Shown piece by piece: positions 10,275 through 19,557 of a stretch of 64,000 bases of DNA. Position 1 is the first letter of the stretch. Each line of letters opens with the position of its first letter. The position numbers were made by a program, and so were the translations under genes. The notes below the pieces were generated by a model. It was given only the letters and a program-made list of their open reading frames with translations, searched no databases and was not told the origin of the DNA. The stretch covers positions 36,824,778 to 36,888,777 of the forward strand of contig OX438744.1 in assembly GCA_949316235.1 (NCBI GenBank), in the 5' to 3' direction. The stretch comes from Oegoconia quadripuncta (taxonomy: Eukaryota > Arthropoda > Insecta > Lepidoptera > Autostichidae).

Positions 10275-10729
10275 TGATCAGGTTCATCATCATCATCATC
10301 GTAATATCAGTCATAGACAGTCCAGAGCATAGGTCCCCATAGATTTCCGCTGCGACAGGTTTGAAGCGGCCTGCACCTAGGGATTTCCCGCTGACTTCAT
10401 CAGGTTATCGCTCCACTACGCTGCTTACTGGTATGTGGTCTCCACTCCAGAACCTTGGTACCCCAACCGCCATCAGTTCTACGATGCTTCCTGGCCACTG
10501 CTACTTCAAATGCCTAGTCCGATGTGCTGGTAACTTCCGTTCTGCTACAGATTTCCTCATTCCTGATTCGATATCGCAGCGAAATGTCGAGCATCGCCCT
10601 CTTCACAGCTCGGTGTGTCAGCTTTCCTATGAAGCCCATAGTGCAAGACCATATTTCAGTGTCATAGGTCCTCCGCTACCTCAGGAAAGGGGCCAATGTT
10701 TTTCGACCTTGATCGATGTTGAAGTGCAA
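10275..10729 (-). pseudogene. LINE reverse-transcriptase C-terminal fragment (second LINE type)
   Basis: Minus-strand reading gives, in order across frameshifts, 'TLKYGLALWAS' (compare ETWxLTxxL), 'RYRIRNEEICSRTEVTS', 'RRTDGGWGTKVLEWRP' and 'GNLWGPMLWT'. It ends in the (ATG)n-like tract 'ATCATCATCATCATCG' on the plus strand. This order is the C-terminus of a widespread insect LINE also seen at 16890, 23690, 35337 and 51690. Several frameshifts and stops make it dead. The open frame on the plus strand at 10361-10738 is its shadow. Confidence 0.7.
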
Positions 10730-10830
10730 GATAGATAGATCGATAGATAGATAGATAGATAGATAAAGCGTTTATTTGCATATTACAGAAACACATACAA
10801 AAATATTCGACTTAACAATCATTCTGCTTG
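10730..10830 (-). repeat. GATA microsatellite joined to a LINE tail
   Basis: A (GATA)n tract at 10730-10765 is followed by 'AAGCGTTTATTTGCATATTA' and 'CAGAAACACATACAAAAATA'. The same junction recurs at 55163-55235, so the microsatellite is the terminal simple repeat of an element inserted in minus orientation. Confidence 0.7.
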
Positions 10831-10904
10831 GTGTTATTCTTACAAAATGTAGCCTTATTTCACAGTAATAAAAATAAAAACTAACTGTTACAACTTATAG
10901 AGTT

Positions 10905-10990
10905 GTATGTGTATCTGTACCACAAATGGGCCATTGCTCAGTGTGGATCCTCACCTATAGCGGTAAGACACTGATTTTCAGCTAGTGCCC
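10905..10990 (+). repeat. LINE fragment related to 22.1 kb
   Basis: 'CACAAATGGGCCATTGCTCA' and 'CACTGATTTTCAGCTAGTGC' match, inverted, the segment at 22070-22150 that precedes the LINE ORF there. Confidence 0.55.
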
Positions 10991-11109
10991 AGCGAGAGAA
11001 AGCGAAAATTTTCAATAACAACCATAAGTGTGTATTCTATAAAGATCATGTTCGATTGTAAAGATGTCGTTCGATACGTCTTGATCCTCTCAGTGTGATA
11101 CAATACACA

Positions 11110-11984
11110 ATATGCTGTCGGATTTATGTTTCCAAAATACTTAAACTTACTTAATTAGATTCGTCGTGAACCCCAGAGTACCGATAGAATTTATTGTAAA
11201 AAATTCAAATACTTAAATAGTTATCAACATGAAACAAACCAAATTCAAATAGAATGAATGGTCTATCTGGAAAATAGTACACAACAATTTACTCTTGGGT
11301 CGTATCGCCCAAATTTATTACCACCCCTCTCGAGAAAACGGCACTCTTATCTAAGATACAGGGGAACTATAGAAATTAGCTGCCGAATTAATATCCGACA
11401 ATTAAATTTCCTTTTCGTGGAAGTGGGGTTGGTTGAGGGGGCGTCGAGTACGTACAGCGACTTACCTATCTTCTTATGTAACCAATTAACATTGTAAAGT
11501 CTGAGCATTATACTCTATTATTATAAAGAACTTAGTGTTGTTATTATGTTATTTTGCCGTCGAAATATTGGCGTTTTTAGGGTTTCGTAATCCATTTTGG
11601 AAAAATAATGAAAGTATTATAGGATCTCTTTATTGTAGTTGTCTTGTCTGTCAATTGTATCGGTGTGTTAAGGCCCTTTTATATAATAAATTGATAATAA
11701 TTTATAAATATTAACGTTTATAGCTTCATGTGTTATAAAAAATTAAGTTTCTCAAGTAACGTAACAAAAAGATACGGCCTTTCAAAATGTATTTTCTTAA
11801 TAAATGTAGGCAGTTCATCGTAATCTGTTTAGTATTCGACAAATTTCTATTTGCAGTTTTTTTCATACAACTTCTACACAACCGACTACTTATTTAAGTT
11901 TGTCAGTATAATTTGCCAAAGATGCAGGCACGAAACCTTCAGCGATGGAGATCTCCTTCCGAGTGGGATGAAAAGAATGTCACA
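11110..11984. other. no gene; one repeat fragment
   Basis: 11570-11665 holds 'TAGGGTTTCGTAATCCATTT' and 'TTGTCTTGTCTGTCAATTG', an inverted fragment of family K (complete type at 33560-34370). The rest is AT-rich and unrecognised. The open frame at 11258-11497 shows no domain. Confidence 0.4.
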
Positions 11985-12330
11985 CATTCCAGGCTATGAA
12001 ATTAAAAAAGAGTGACAAACAAGGCGCTCTGTCTTGCGCTAGATGGCCGGCATTTTGGCGGGAATTCGGCGCATGATGTACCGTTTTTCTGCTATTTGTA
12101 TATTTCAAGTTTTGATGTGTAATAAGACATGTTTTGCAGCAAAAGTCAATGATTGTGTACAACTGACGGAAAGTGTAAATAAGTCAAATAAAAAATAAGT
12201 GTAGAACTGAGCTTTCGTGTTACCGCAAGATGCCGCCAAATTTTTTCGAAAGGCATTGGTCACTTTAAATAAGAATTTAAAACTGGAATTTTTATTATAC
12301 TTGACACTGGCAGAAAATGTCGCCCGAATA
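11985..12330 (+). repeat. dispersed repeat family H, diverged
   Basis: 'TTTTGGCGGGAATTCGGCGC', 'AGCAAAAGTCAATGATTGTG' and 'GAGCTTTCGTGTTACCGCAA' follow the order of the clearer copy at 29310. It is old, with many substitutions. Confidence 0.6.
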
Positions 12331-12339
12331 AGTTGACGG

Positions 12340-12806
12340 TTACCAATAGAAAAAAAAACTCTTCGAAATTCAAAAGTTACAATTTTCTATACAACAAAAT
12401 AGTCAACTGACCGATGCAAGTTCCAACAGACACGGACTTAATTGTGAGAACATAAACAGGTTCTTTTCTTAAAAACTAGTTTCGTTTCTTCGTAAACAGG
12501 TTTGCGTCTTCAAATGTGTTTTTAAATGTTACAAGGGTTCTGTATAGATATCGGACAGTGGTCATCGCGTGGGAAAAGGGGTTGATCGGAGCTCGGACAA
12601 ACGAGGGGTCAGTTTCAGGCAACAAACATTTATAATTTACTATCCAAAAAGATTTTGCAGACTTTCGCAACGAATTTAAAAATATATTTGTTGTATGCAT
12701 TGAAATGAAATGAAAATGAAATACTTGGAAGATACTTGCATGTTTTTTGATCACTTTTGTGTGGTAAGTAATGCATGTTTTTTTACAAAAAACATTTTGT
12801 CGGTAA
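12340..12806. other. no gene recognised
   Basis: The 111-residue minus-strand frame at 12476-12811 has no recognisable domain, and its 5' end lies within the MITE that follows. I treat it as chance. Confidence 0.4.
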
Positions 12807-13187
12807 TACAATGTGGAAAGATAAGTCGGGCCCTGGAGGAAAACTACCTTAAATCCTTAAGCTGGCTCATTTTTTTTATCCAAACCGGGTTAGGCCTTGA
12901 CCTCAATCACACGTGATGTTAAGTGAAGATGATTAGTTTGTTAGAGAAATTTTATCCTGAATAATACCTAATACTATGGATTAGTATAATAAAATAGGGA
13001 GTGTTTGTTTTTTTAATTTTAGTTGGTTCGAGTACCGGGCGAGGCAAGCCTGTTTTAGAAAATGTTTCAATGCAGTTTTGTTTCTTTTTAAAAATAAAGG
13101 AATGTTTCCTTTAAGTAAAATGAGCCAGCTTAAGGATTAAAGGTACCTAGTTTCCCTCCAGGGCCCGACTTATCTTTCCACACTGTA
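12807..13187. mobile_element. MITE with about 70-bp inverted ends, carrying a SINE fragment
   Basis: The left end is 'TACAATGTGGAAAGATAAGT' then 'CGGGCCCTGGAGGAAAAC'. The right end, inverted, is 'TACAGTGTGGAAAGATAAGT' then 'CGGGCCCTGGAGGGAAAC'. The arms continue into 'TTAAGCTGGCTCATTTT'. The terminal TA on each side suggests a TA target. There is no coding sequence. The interior holds a family A SINE tail. Confidence 0.8.
12868..12937 (-). mobile_element. SINE family A fragment nested in MITE
   Basis: 'GGTTAGGCCTTGACCTCAAT', 'CACACGTGATGTTAAGTGAA' and 'GATGA' are the inverted 3' end of family A. Because it lies between the MITE arms it arrived after, or was captured with, the MITE. Confidence 0.7.
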
Positions 13188-13189
13188 TA

Positions 13190-13559
13190 TGACTGATTTC
13201 CCATTGGTTCCAAACTCCAGTTTTAACACCAATGAAGTGGTGCCATTTTGAAGCTTTCAATGACCATAAGCAGTAATATTATGTCTATGGTCGTATGGGC
13301 TTTTTAGTGGGAGCTGTGACGTCAAATTTTAATATCTAACTGGTAAATAACTATAAAAGTAAATTGAAAATTTAACTTAAACCCAACTACAAAGGCATAG
13401 TGTAGTATTGTAATGTTAATTAAGCAAAGTTTAAAATATTAATAATGTGCTGCCATAATGTAAGGCTGCTATAAAATCACTGACTATTTGAATGATAATC
13501 AAGCTTGGACATAGCTGTCTTATTATTCATATAATTATCTAATCACAAATTGTATCCCT
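13190..13559. other. no gene recognised
   Basis: AT-rich with no recognised repeat. Confidence 0.35.
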
Positions 13560-13735
13560 TAATCTGTTTAAAAGAGCAACCCTAGAGTTTCTTGCTCGTT
13601 CTTCTCTGGGGAGTCAGCTTTGTGCCGTAATGAGCCGTAAATTTAAATGTAATATTAATATTAATAGTGACGTTTACAAGTGATAATTTTATCCTATGAA
13701 ATAAAATATTTTGATTTGACTTGATTTAATTAATG
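13560..13735 (+). repeat. LINE 3' end (L2/CR1-like)
   Basis: 'AAAAGAGCAACCCTAGAGTT', 'TCTTGCTCGTTCTTCTCTGG' and the AT-rich end 'AAAATATTTTGATTTGACTT' form a 3' terminal segment. Shorter pieces of it recur at 26060, 47185 and 57830. It reads as the last residues of a LINE ORF ('FKRATLEFLARSSL'). Confidence 0.6.
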
Positions 13736-13739
13736 TAAA

Positions 13740-14674
13740 GAGCACTAGATAGCCCTCTTCAAAATTGCAAAGCCCTTACAGCGCGCTACATTGAATCCAA
13801 CATCCTAAACGATAATAAGTTCCTATGTACACCTACAATGTGGCAAGCAATAAATTCTTTGACTTTGACATTAGCAGAATTGAGTTATCCTTAAAACGAC
13901 GGCGCTAGATTGGCTTTACATGTCGAACCAACATGGCGCCCATGGGCATGGCATGTCTAATTTTTTTTATAACCTACAACACTGGTGACTCTGTAACAAA
14001 TTCGACGAATCTTCAATTATCAAAATGGTCCAGTAGTTTGATCTCTACGACATACTATAAACCACGTGTTCTTAAGCCTAGAAATTGTAAAAAAAACTAT
14101 AATAAACGACTATTAATTTTTTTTTATAAGTACCACATACCATATTTGTATACCAATTTATAAGTTAATGTGTCATAACAACCTGTACACCTGTGTATCA
14201 CAAATAAATAAATGATTGATTGATAAGTTACACGGGAAGTACGTTTTTTATATAAAAAAATCTTCCAAAACATGCAATTTCAAGGCTTAAATGTACTTAA
14301 ATACAGGGTGTAAATTTACTAATAGACCGCTAAAACCATAACCCTTCCTTTTCTTATCGTATAGTCAAGTAAAAATACATCCGTGGGAGTTAAAGGCAAA
14401 TCCCCTTCGTTACCCAAATGGAATTAGTATGGAAACGTATTCGATGGAGGAATTTCAGCTACGGACTGTAGAGACTTTCATTAGTTAAGTGACAGGGGCG
14501 GACTTAGGGATAGTAGGTGTTTAATATTAATTCATACTTTGCAACTTGATGGTCAAATGAGAAGTCGCGAGTTTGCATCCACTGATGTATCTACTCATAC
14601 AGTAGTTTCATAGTTGGTGTGGACAAGAATTATACTTAGAAACAAGAAAAAAACAGTAATTTAAACAAGATTAC
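13740..14674. other. no gene; tail-like remnants
   Basis: 13835-13875 ('GCAAGCAATAAATTCTTTGA') and 14190-14225 look like retroposon tails. 14305-14330 begins 'TACAGGGTGTAAATTTACTA', resembling the end of a TA-flanked MITE with no partner seen. The open frame at 13933-14163 has no recognised domain. Confidence 0.35.
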
Positions 14675-14765
14675 CCTTGACCTAAACCGATGAGCATGTA
14701 TCGTAGCAAGTGGAAGTCTGTGGTCTCTGCCTACCCCTACGGGAAACGGGCGTGACATTATATAT
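14675..14765 (+). pseudogene. LINE C-terminal fragment, heavily deleted
   Basis: It contains 'CCGATGAGCATGTATCGTAG' and then 'SKWKSVVSAYPYGKRA', stop. This is the same LINE end as at 9560, but about 60 bp between the 'RACM' and 'RSKW' parts is lost. Confidence 0.7.
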
Positions 14766-15129
14766 TTATGTATTACCCTTGACGTTTTGCGGCACTCGAC
14801 GATTACAACAAAATGTCTAAAGACAAGTGAAATGAAAACAAATAATTATTCCATTAATTTATTTACATATTTGATTGATTTGTACATTATTTCTAGATTG
14901 GCTGTAGTGGATTGGCTCCATGAAGGTTTTTGCTTCAAAATCAGCGCCGTGGTTTCATTGCTGCACTGCATGCTGAGGTTATAGGCTTTACCCACTACAT
15001 TTTGAAGTATAAAACATTATACAATAACCTGTGCGTATTGGTGCAAATAATTTCTTCTTATTTATGTGAGATAATAAAAGAACAAATGCCGTGTGGTTTC
15101 AGAATTGAATTATTCTCTCTCTTTCCGTG
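14766..15129. other. no gene recognised
   Basis: Two short overlapping open frames (14787-14984 and 14930-15139) have no recognised domain. Confidence 0.35.
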
Positions 15130-15510
15130 GTTATCGTAAAAGGAGACTTTACATAAAAAATATCTGTAGTATTGCACGTCTCAACGTGTACATTTCAATG
15201 TGATTTGGGAAGGTGGACCGTGTTTCAAGAATTAAACATGCATGCAGTCAGATTATGGAATGCACTTCCTACTGATATACGCGATAACCAAACCCTACCC
15301 ATTTTTAAAACTCGACTAAAGGAACACTATCTCAAGTTGTCTCAGTAACTCAGTTAGCCTATTTATAGATATCTATATAAGTATATATGCAATAAAGTGT
15401 AAAAAAAATATTAAAAATAAAATAAACTTAAGGTTTTAGCACCCAAACGCTTATATTTGGTATATCCCTGATCACCCCAGTTGGTAAAAAGGTCGTGACG
15501 TTACGTATCG
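15130..15510 (+). repeat. dispersed repeat family E, split by a LINE 3' end
   Basis: The left half 'TCGTAAAAGGAGACTTTACA' to 'GACCGTGTTTCAAGAATTAA' and the right half 'AGCACCCAAACGCTTATATT' to 'AAAAAGGTCGTGACGTTACG' are contiguous in other copies. Here about 190 bp intervenes. Confidence 0.75.
15233..15425 (+). pseudogene. LINE C-terminal fragment and tail, inserted in family E
   Basis: 15244-15348 encodes 'AVRLWNALPTDIRDNQTLPI' and continues 15 residues to a stop. The motif 'RLWNxLP' plus 'FKxxLKxH' is the C-terminus of CR1/L2/Jockey-type reverse transcriptases. The noncoding tail contains 'GCAATAAAGTG' and ends A-rich (15390-15425). This is a 5'-truncated retroposition into an existing family E copy. 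Confidence 0.75.
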
Positions 15511-16324
15511 TTTTGTTCATTGTCATCATTTCAGCCCGAATCTAGTCCTTGGGGGAGGAATTGAATAATTTTCTTTGGTCATAATCACGTATTATTTATG
15601 GCTTAAGGGATCAGTGGCACGAAATCTGAACCGTGGTGGAGATGCTCCTTTTTGTAACATCGATGGTAAGATTCGCCCATACCTAATTTTAAAGCGGACT
15701 AGATGTACCCTCTCAAAATTATTAGCTGTCTACAATCCGTATGAATTTAGTTTAACGTGGACTGGTCTTAAGCTAGGTACCCCTCTGCCATCGAATCAGA
15801 AATATTGTTGTAAAAACGTAACAAACAGACAGATAAGTTACTATCGCATTTATGTATTGCATAGATCGATACCCTAAATTTAAAATAACAGCGTCCGGTC
15901 CGCGCCTGCCTGCCCGGCTTCGAAAATATAAATTGGGATTCATATATTTTAGTGCGAGGGGTTTTCCAAAAGTGTTTTGAAAAGTAGTTCGGCGGGGCCT
16001 AATTCCTATAGTTTTACTGCCTTTTTGGGTGGTTTTTAGCCAGTTTTGCTTCGAGGGTGTTTTATAAGGGTCGATGTTTGGTTAGGCCGACCTTTTTTAG
16101 CCTTTCGGGACCGGATAGTTTTAGTTTTCGCCAGTTAAATTGTGAGAATTGAGTTCGGAAAGTTCTTTCGGGTTTGGGATTGTTTTTCGTATAGTCGCAT
16201 AATATTAGTTTTTGGAATGGTTTGGCTTTGTGATATTCTTCGGATTACCTGGTATGTATATGGTTAGAAGACACAAGATTGAGGTCAAACGCTGATCTAG
16301 TGTGTATATTTAATTTCATGTATT
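15510..16324. other. no gene; GC-richer island
   Basis: 15885-16250 has more G+C and CpG than the surroundings ('CCGGTCCGCGCCTGCCTGCC', 'GGCGGGGCCTAATTCC') and no repeat I recognise. Possibly regulatory, but only as a guess. The 100-residue open frame at 15575-15877 has no recognised domain. Confidence 0.35.
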
Positions 16325-16366
16325 TTGAATGAATCTGCACCTAGCGACTTCCCGCCACCTTCATTA

Positions 16367-16908
16367 GTTTTATTCACTCCTTTCGGATAAGGCAAAGGGA
16401 TCTAAGCGCGGGAAGGCCTAAAGAGCGCCAATTCACTTAACGTTCTAATTTCAAATGTTCACATTTTTTCTTTTCCTGTGGCCTTTAACCGCAAAGAGAT
16501 AATAAAAATTTGTCATTAGAACTCTCCTTAATTTTTTTTTGTTTTATTCACTCCTTTCGGAGAAGGCAAAGGGATCTAAGCCTATACAGCCATGTCTTAT
16601 TTCTTCAATTTATTAGTCAGTCTCAGTCAAAACAAGTAATTCGTCGTATACTTGGCGTATACAGAGTCTAGTCACGGTCAAGTCATTCTTCAGTAAAGTG
16701 GCAGAATGCTTTACAAAAGATTTTGGCGGCTTCTTGTGGGATCCCGAAAGCTTCGTTAGGTACGTACTTTAATTTACACTTCCCTTCACTTGTACACCAT
16801 CACTAACATTTGCAGCACAATATTCTGCCACAAGAATGCACAAATTATTAGAATTATAAAGAAAATTGCAACTTCACTCGCCGAGATCCCGCTAAAAAGC
16901 CCCCACCT
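16367..16908 (-). repeat. dispersed repeat family H interrupted by family G
   Basis: Family H runs from 16541 to about 16908 ('GGCAAAGGGATCTAAGCC', 'GGCGTATACAGAGTCTAGTC', 'GGTCAAGTCATTCTTCAGTA', 'TTGGCGGCTTCTTGTGGG'), opposite to the copy at 29310. Its start is present a second time at 16367-16407, on the other side of a family G segment. Confidence 0.7.
16405..16540 (+). repeat. short repeat family G, flanked by a 41-bp direct repeat
   Basis: 'GCGGGAAGGCCTAAAGAGCG', 'CCAATTCACTTAACGTTCTA' and 'CGCAAAGAGATAATAAAAAT' recur at 48360-48845. Here the flanks 16367-16407 and 16541-16581 ('GTTTTATTCACTCCTTTCGG', then 'AAGGCAAAGGGATCTAAGC') are identical except for one base. Confidence 0.7.
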
Positions 16909-17085
16909 TCATTAGGTTATCCATCTACTCTTGTCGATACGTCGTCTCCATCCTAATGGGCAAGCTATGTGCCCTTCCCATTACCACTTTAACTTACTAA
17001 TCCCAGGTGCTGTCGCTGATTTTTGTCCTTCTACCGATTTATTCATTCCTGATTCGATCGTGTAGTGAAACCCCGAGTATAGTAG
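16890..17085 (-). pseudogene. LINE C-terminal fragment (second LINE type)
   Basis: Minus-strand reading gives 'GISKLKW' followed by a stop and 'WEGHIA', equivalent to 'RISKLKWQWAGHI' of the family. Preceding residues match the 'RNRIxxxM...' segment. Stops and frameshifts are present. Confidence 0.6.
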
Positions 17086-17097
17086 TATCAGTAAACA

Positions 17098-17395
17098 TCA
17101 TCATCAATAGCCTTACACGTCCCCGCGTTTGGGGCACAGCCTCCTCTCACTAGGACAGGGTATGTGCCATAATCCACCACGCGGGCCAACTGCGGATTGG
17201 TGGATTTCTGTCAGGCTAATGGCCTCTTGACAATCAGTGCTTTTAAGCCGCCCCATTAGCGACTGACTTGGCTGAATTCACAACAACCGGGACCGCCTGT
17301 TTAACGTGATATCCGAAGTACGAGAACACTCGTGTTAAAATGCCAGTAATCCTCGAGCGATTGCGGTAAATAGTTTAAACTCACTAATCGAAAAT
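17098..17395 (-). repeat. LINE 3' region (third type)
   Basis: 'GTGCCATAATCCACCACGCG', 'GGCCAACTGCGGATTGGTGG' and 'TTCTGTCAGGCTAATGGCC' are repeated in diverged form at 25150 and 63420. This is the inverted 3' portion of a LINE type frequent in Lepidoptera. Confidence 0.55.
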
Positions 17396-17551
17396 GAATA
17401 GCGAATGCAACTGCGCCAGCCCCTGTAAACGTTTATGTCGCGTGAGATAATATTCGTCCTGCACATTCGCTTGGACGAAATATACAACTATCCCACTCTC
17501 ACTCCAACGTCGCGCGCGACGAACGATGTCATGGTACGCATGTGGAAGCGT

Positions 17552-17600
17552 ATTTTTTTTATGCACATAGGGTTAGCGCTTGCCCTCAATCACACTTGTG
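17552..17600 (-). mobile_element. SINE family A tail fragment
   Basis: 'TTTTATGCACATAGGGTTAG' followed by 'CCTCAATCACACTTG' is the inverted 3' end of family A. Confidence 0.65.
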
Positions 17601-17981
17601 AATAGTATAAGTAATAGTAATTATACATACAGCTAACATAACTGTACATAATCGTATACCGAAGTGATTTCTAGAATTTAATTAACAAACCCGAAAATGG
17701 AGTTGAAAAATTGATTAAAACTCACGGAGACCACGCTACGGAGTTAGTTTCACGCGGAAACGTCAAAGTTTCAAGTGGGGGGTAAAAGGAGGGGTTGGGG
17801 GCTTAGGGGTAGAAACGAGGGGGGCAAAAATTAACAGAGAAGACGAATCGCTAAAGTTTATATTTAGAAACGTGCTACGTTTTTTATGTACAACAATTCT
17901 GTATACTGGTAGGTTTTATTTATGTTTAGTTAAGTGTTGTATTTTAATTATACCTAACATAATAAATGTTTCTAATTCTAC
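17600..17981. other. no gene recognised
   Basis: 17775-17830 is purine-rich ('AAGTGGGGGGTAAAAGGAGG'). Nothing else is identified. Confidence 0.35.
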
Positions 17982-18226
17982 TATATATCTTTGCACATAC
18001 ACACAGCGCCATCTAGTTCCACACTAAGCAACTAGAAATGTATTATGGAAACCAGGTTGTTGATAAACTTGTTTGTAAATAAATGCATATATAAATGAAA
18101 AACAACCATAACTCGGAACACATATTCACGGATTCATTATACAAACGTATGCCCCTAGCGGGATTCGAACCCACGACCTTTAGATATAGCAGCAGAGTTT
18201 CTAACCATTACACCAAACAGGTCGTC
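17982..18226 (-). mobile_element. tRNA-derived SINE family B
   Basis: Inverted, the head reads 'GACCTGTTTGGTGTAATGGT' (A box) with 'GGTTCGAATCC' (B box) and 'CGCTAGGGGCAT'. The body has 'CGAGTTATGGTTGTTTTTCA' and the end 'GGAACTAGATGGCGCTGTG'. It matches 51915 and the pair at 36726-37472. Complete at both ends but diverged. Confidence 0.8.
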
Positions 18227-18241
18227 AGATAGAATATACTA

Positions 18242-18405
18242 GACTAGTTTTTCGCCCGCGGCTTCGCCTGCATGGAATAACATTATCGCGGAAATTTGTT
18301 TTTCCTACAGGAACTACTCACTTTATCTGAAAAAAAAAACTATCCTATGACTTAATCCAGGGTATGTTCTACCTATATACCAAATTTCTTAAACGGAACA
18401 CTAAA
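18242..18405 (-). mobile_element. dispersed repeat family D, truncated
   Basis: 'CTAGTTTTTCGCCCGCGGCT' and 'TCGCCTGCATGGAATAACAT' form the family D right end, and 'CCTATATACCAAATTTCTTA' the middle. The left end is missing. Confidence 0.7.
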
Positions 18406-18639
18406 TCGAAAAACTGTTGGAAATACGCTGTTACATTTTTGAACCATCTATCCAAAGTCACCTCACACGATGAGGTACAAAAATAAAAGACAAGCTTGCC
18501 TTAAACAAGTGTTTAATAGATGTTTAACTGGATTTCAAATGTATTGGGCCGTATATCCAAAGGAATCAAGATTGTTTGCCAAATTGTACGTTCTACTCTT
18601 GCCACTTTCTGTTTAACTATATTTTCTTTACTGTTGTGC

Positions 18640-18725
18640 AATAAAGAGTATAGGTAGGTAATTTGTAAGAGCGTCGGTTTGGGAGGTCCGGGTTCGATTC
18701 CAAGGCAGGCCATGTACCAATGGGT
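18640..18725 (+). mobile_element. tRNA-like SINE head (another family)
   Basis: 'GTAAGAGCGTCGGTTTGGGA' followed by 'GGTTCGATTCCAAGGCAGGC' gives a B box (18691-18701) at the expected place, but no full cloverleaf. I could not match the body to families A or B. Confidence 0.5.
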
Positions 18726-18834
18726 TTGCAAAGACAGGACCAAACCAGAAGAAACCCATTTTTTATGACTTTCAGTTTATTTATTTCAAATAGGAATATA
18801 CATGTGATGTGTGGTTTCGGCAATCAAATAGAAT

Positions 18835-19115
18835 GTGACCAACCCGTCTCTTCCCGTGGGGGTCGTAAAAGGCGACTAAAGGACTTACCACCAAAAAATA
18901 TCTATAGATTTGCACGTTTCAATGGCGATGGGGTCACCTCCTGTCACGTGTGCATTTCTGTATATTTCGTAAGGTGAACCGTGGATGTTGTTTCAATCAT
19001 TAAACTTTTTATGTTTGGAACATCCAAACACTATTGTTTGGGATATCTCTGACCACCCCATTTGGGATAGAGACGACCTCTATCCGTATCCGTTACGTAT
19101 GTAGGAATATACATA
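18835..19115 (+). repeat. dispersed repeat family E, most complete copy
   Basis: 'CCAACCCGTCTCTTCCCGTG', 'GTCGTAAAAGGCGACTAAAG', 'CCTCCTGTCACGTGTGCATT', 'GTGGATGTTGTTTCAATCAT', 'CATCCAAACACTATTGTTTG' and 'ACCCCATTTGGGATAGAGAC' set the order used to judge the other copies. No ORF. Function and class unknown. Confidence 0.75.
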
Positions 19116-19542
19116 GTCTTATTATTCAGGTCCACTACTATGAGCTTTCTAAGAAGATCATTCCTTAGGTATTTCGTTGAACTTTCTAGATTGCACAGCA
19201 CTCGGCTGCGTTATGAAATTATGCAGATACCTTCATTAGAATTCTGAATTCGCAAGATGGCGCTTCAGATTACATCCAACCAGCTGCAAATATTGTTTTA
19301 TTAAATTATGATATTTCAAATTCTTTTCAACGTTAGCCGTTGTTTTACTATATTCAGAAATCTCAAGAAAGTATACTAATCTATATATTTATTAAAAATA
19401 ATTGATCAACCCTTAGATTATGTAACTTCATTGGTATCGTTATCGATTACGTTGACCAATGAGAAACCGTCAAATTGCCGAGCGAGCGATGAGCCAACCA
19501 ATCACATGTCAGAACGTAACCGATGACGATAACGATGAAATT
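19115..19542. other. no gene recognised
   Basis: AT-rich pre-insertion sequence for the GC-rich retroposon. No repeat recognised. Confidence 0.4.
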
Positions 19543-19557
19543 ATGTAATAGAACCCC
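19543..19557. repeat. target-site duplication, left
   Basis: 'ATGTAATAGAACCCC', identical to 20914-20928. It lies immediately outside the T-run of the retroposon. Confidence 0.9.

Noticed and set aside
10361..10738. 125-residue plus-strand ORF
   Set aside because: It is antisense to a LINE C-terminal fragment whose motifs are readable on the minus strand.
12476..12811. 111-residue minus-strand ORF
   Set aside because: No domain, enters a MITE end, and AT-rich DNA of this size can hold such frames by chance.
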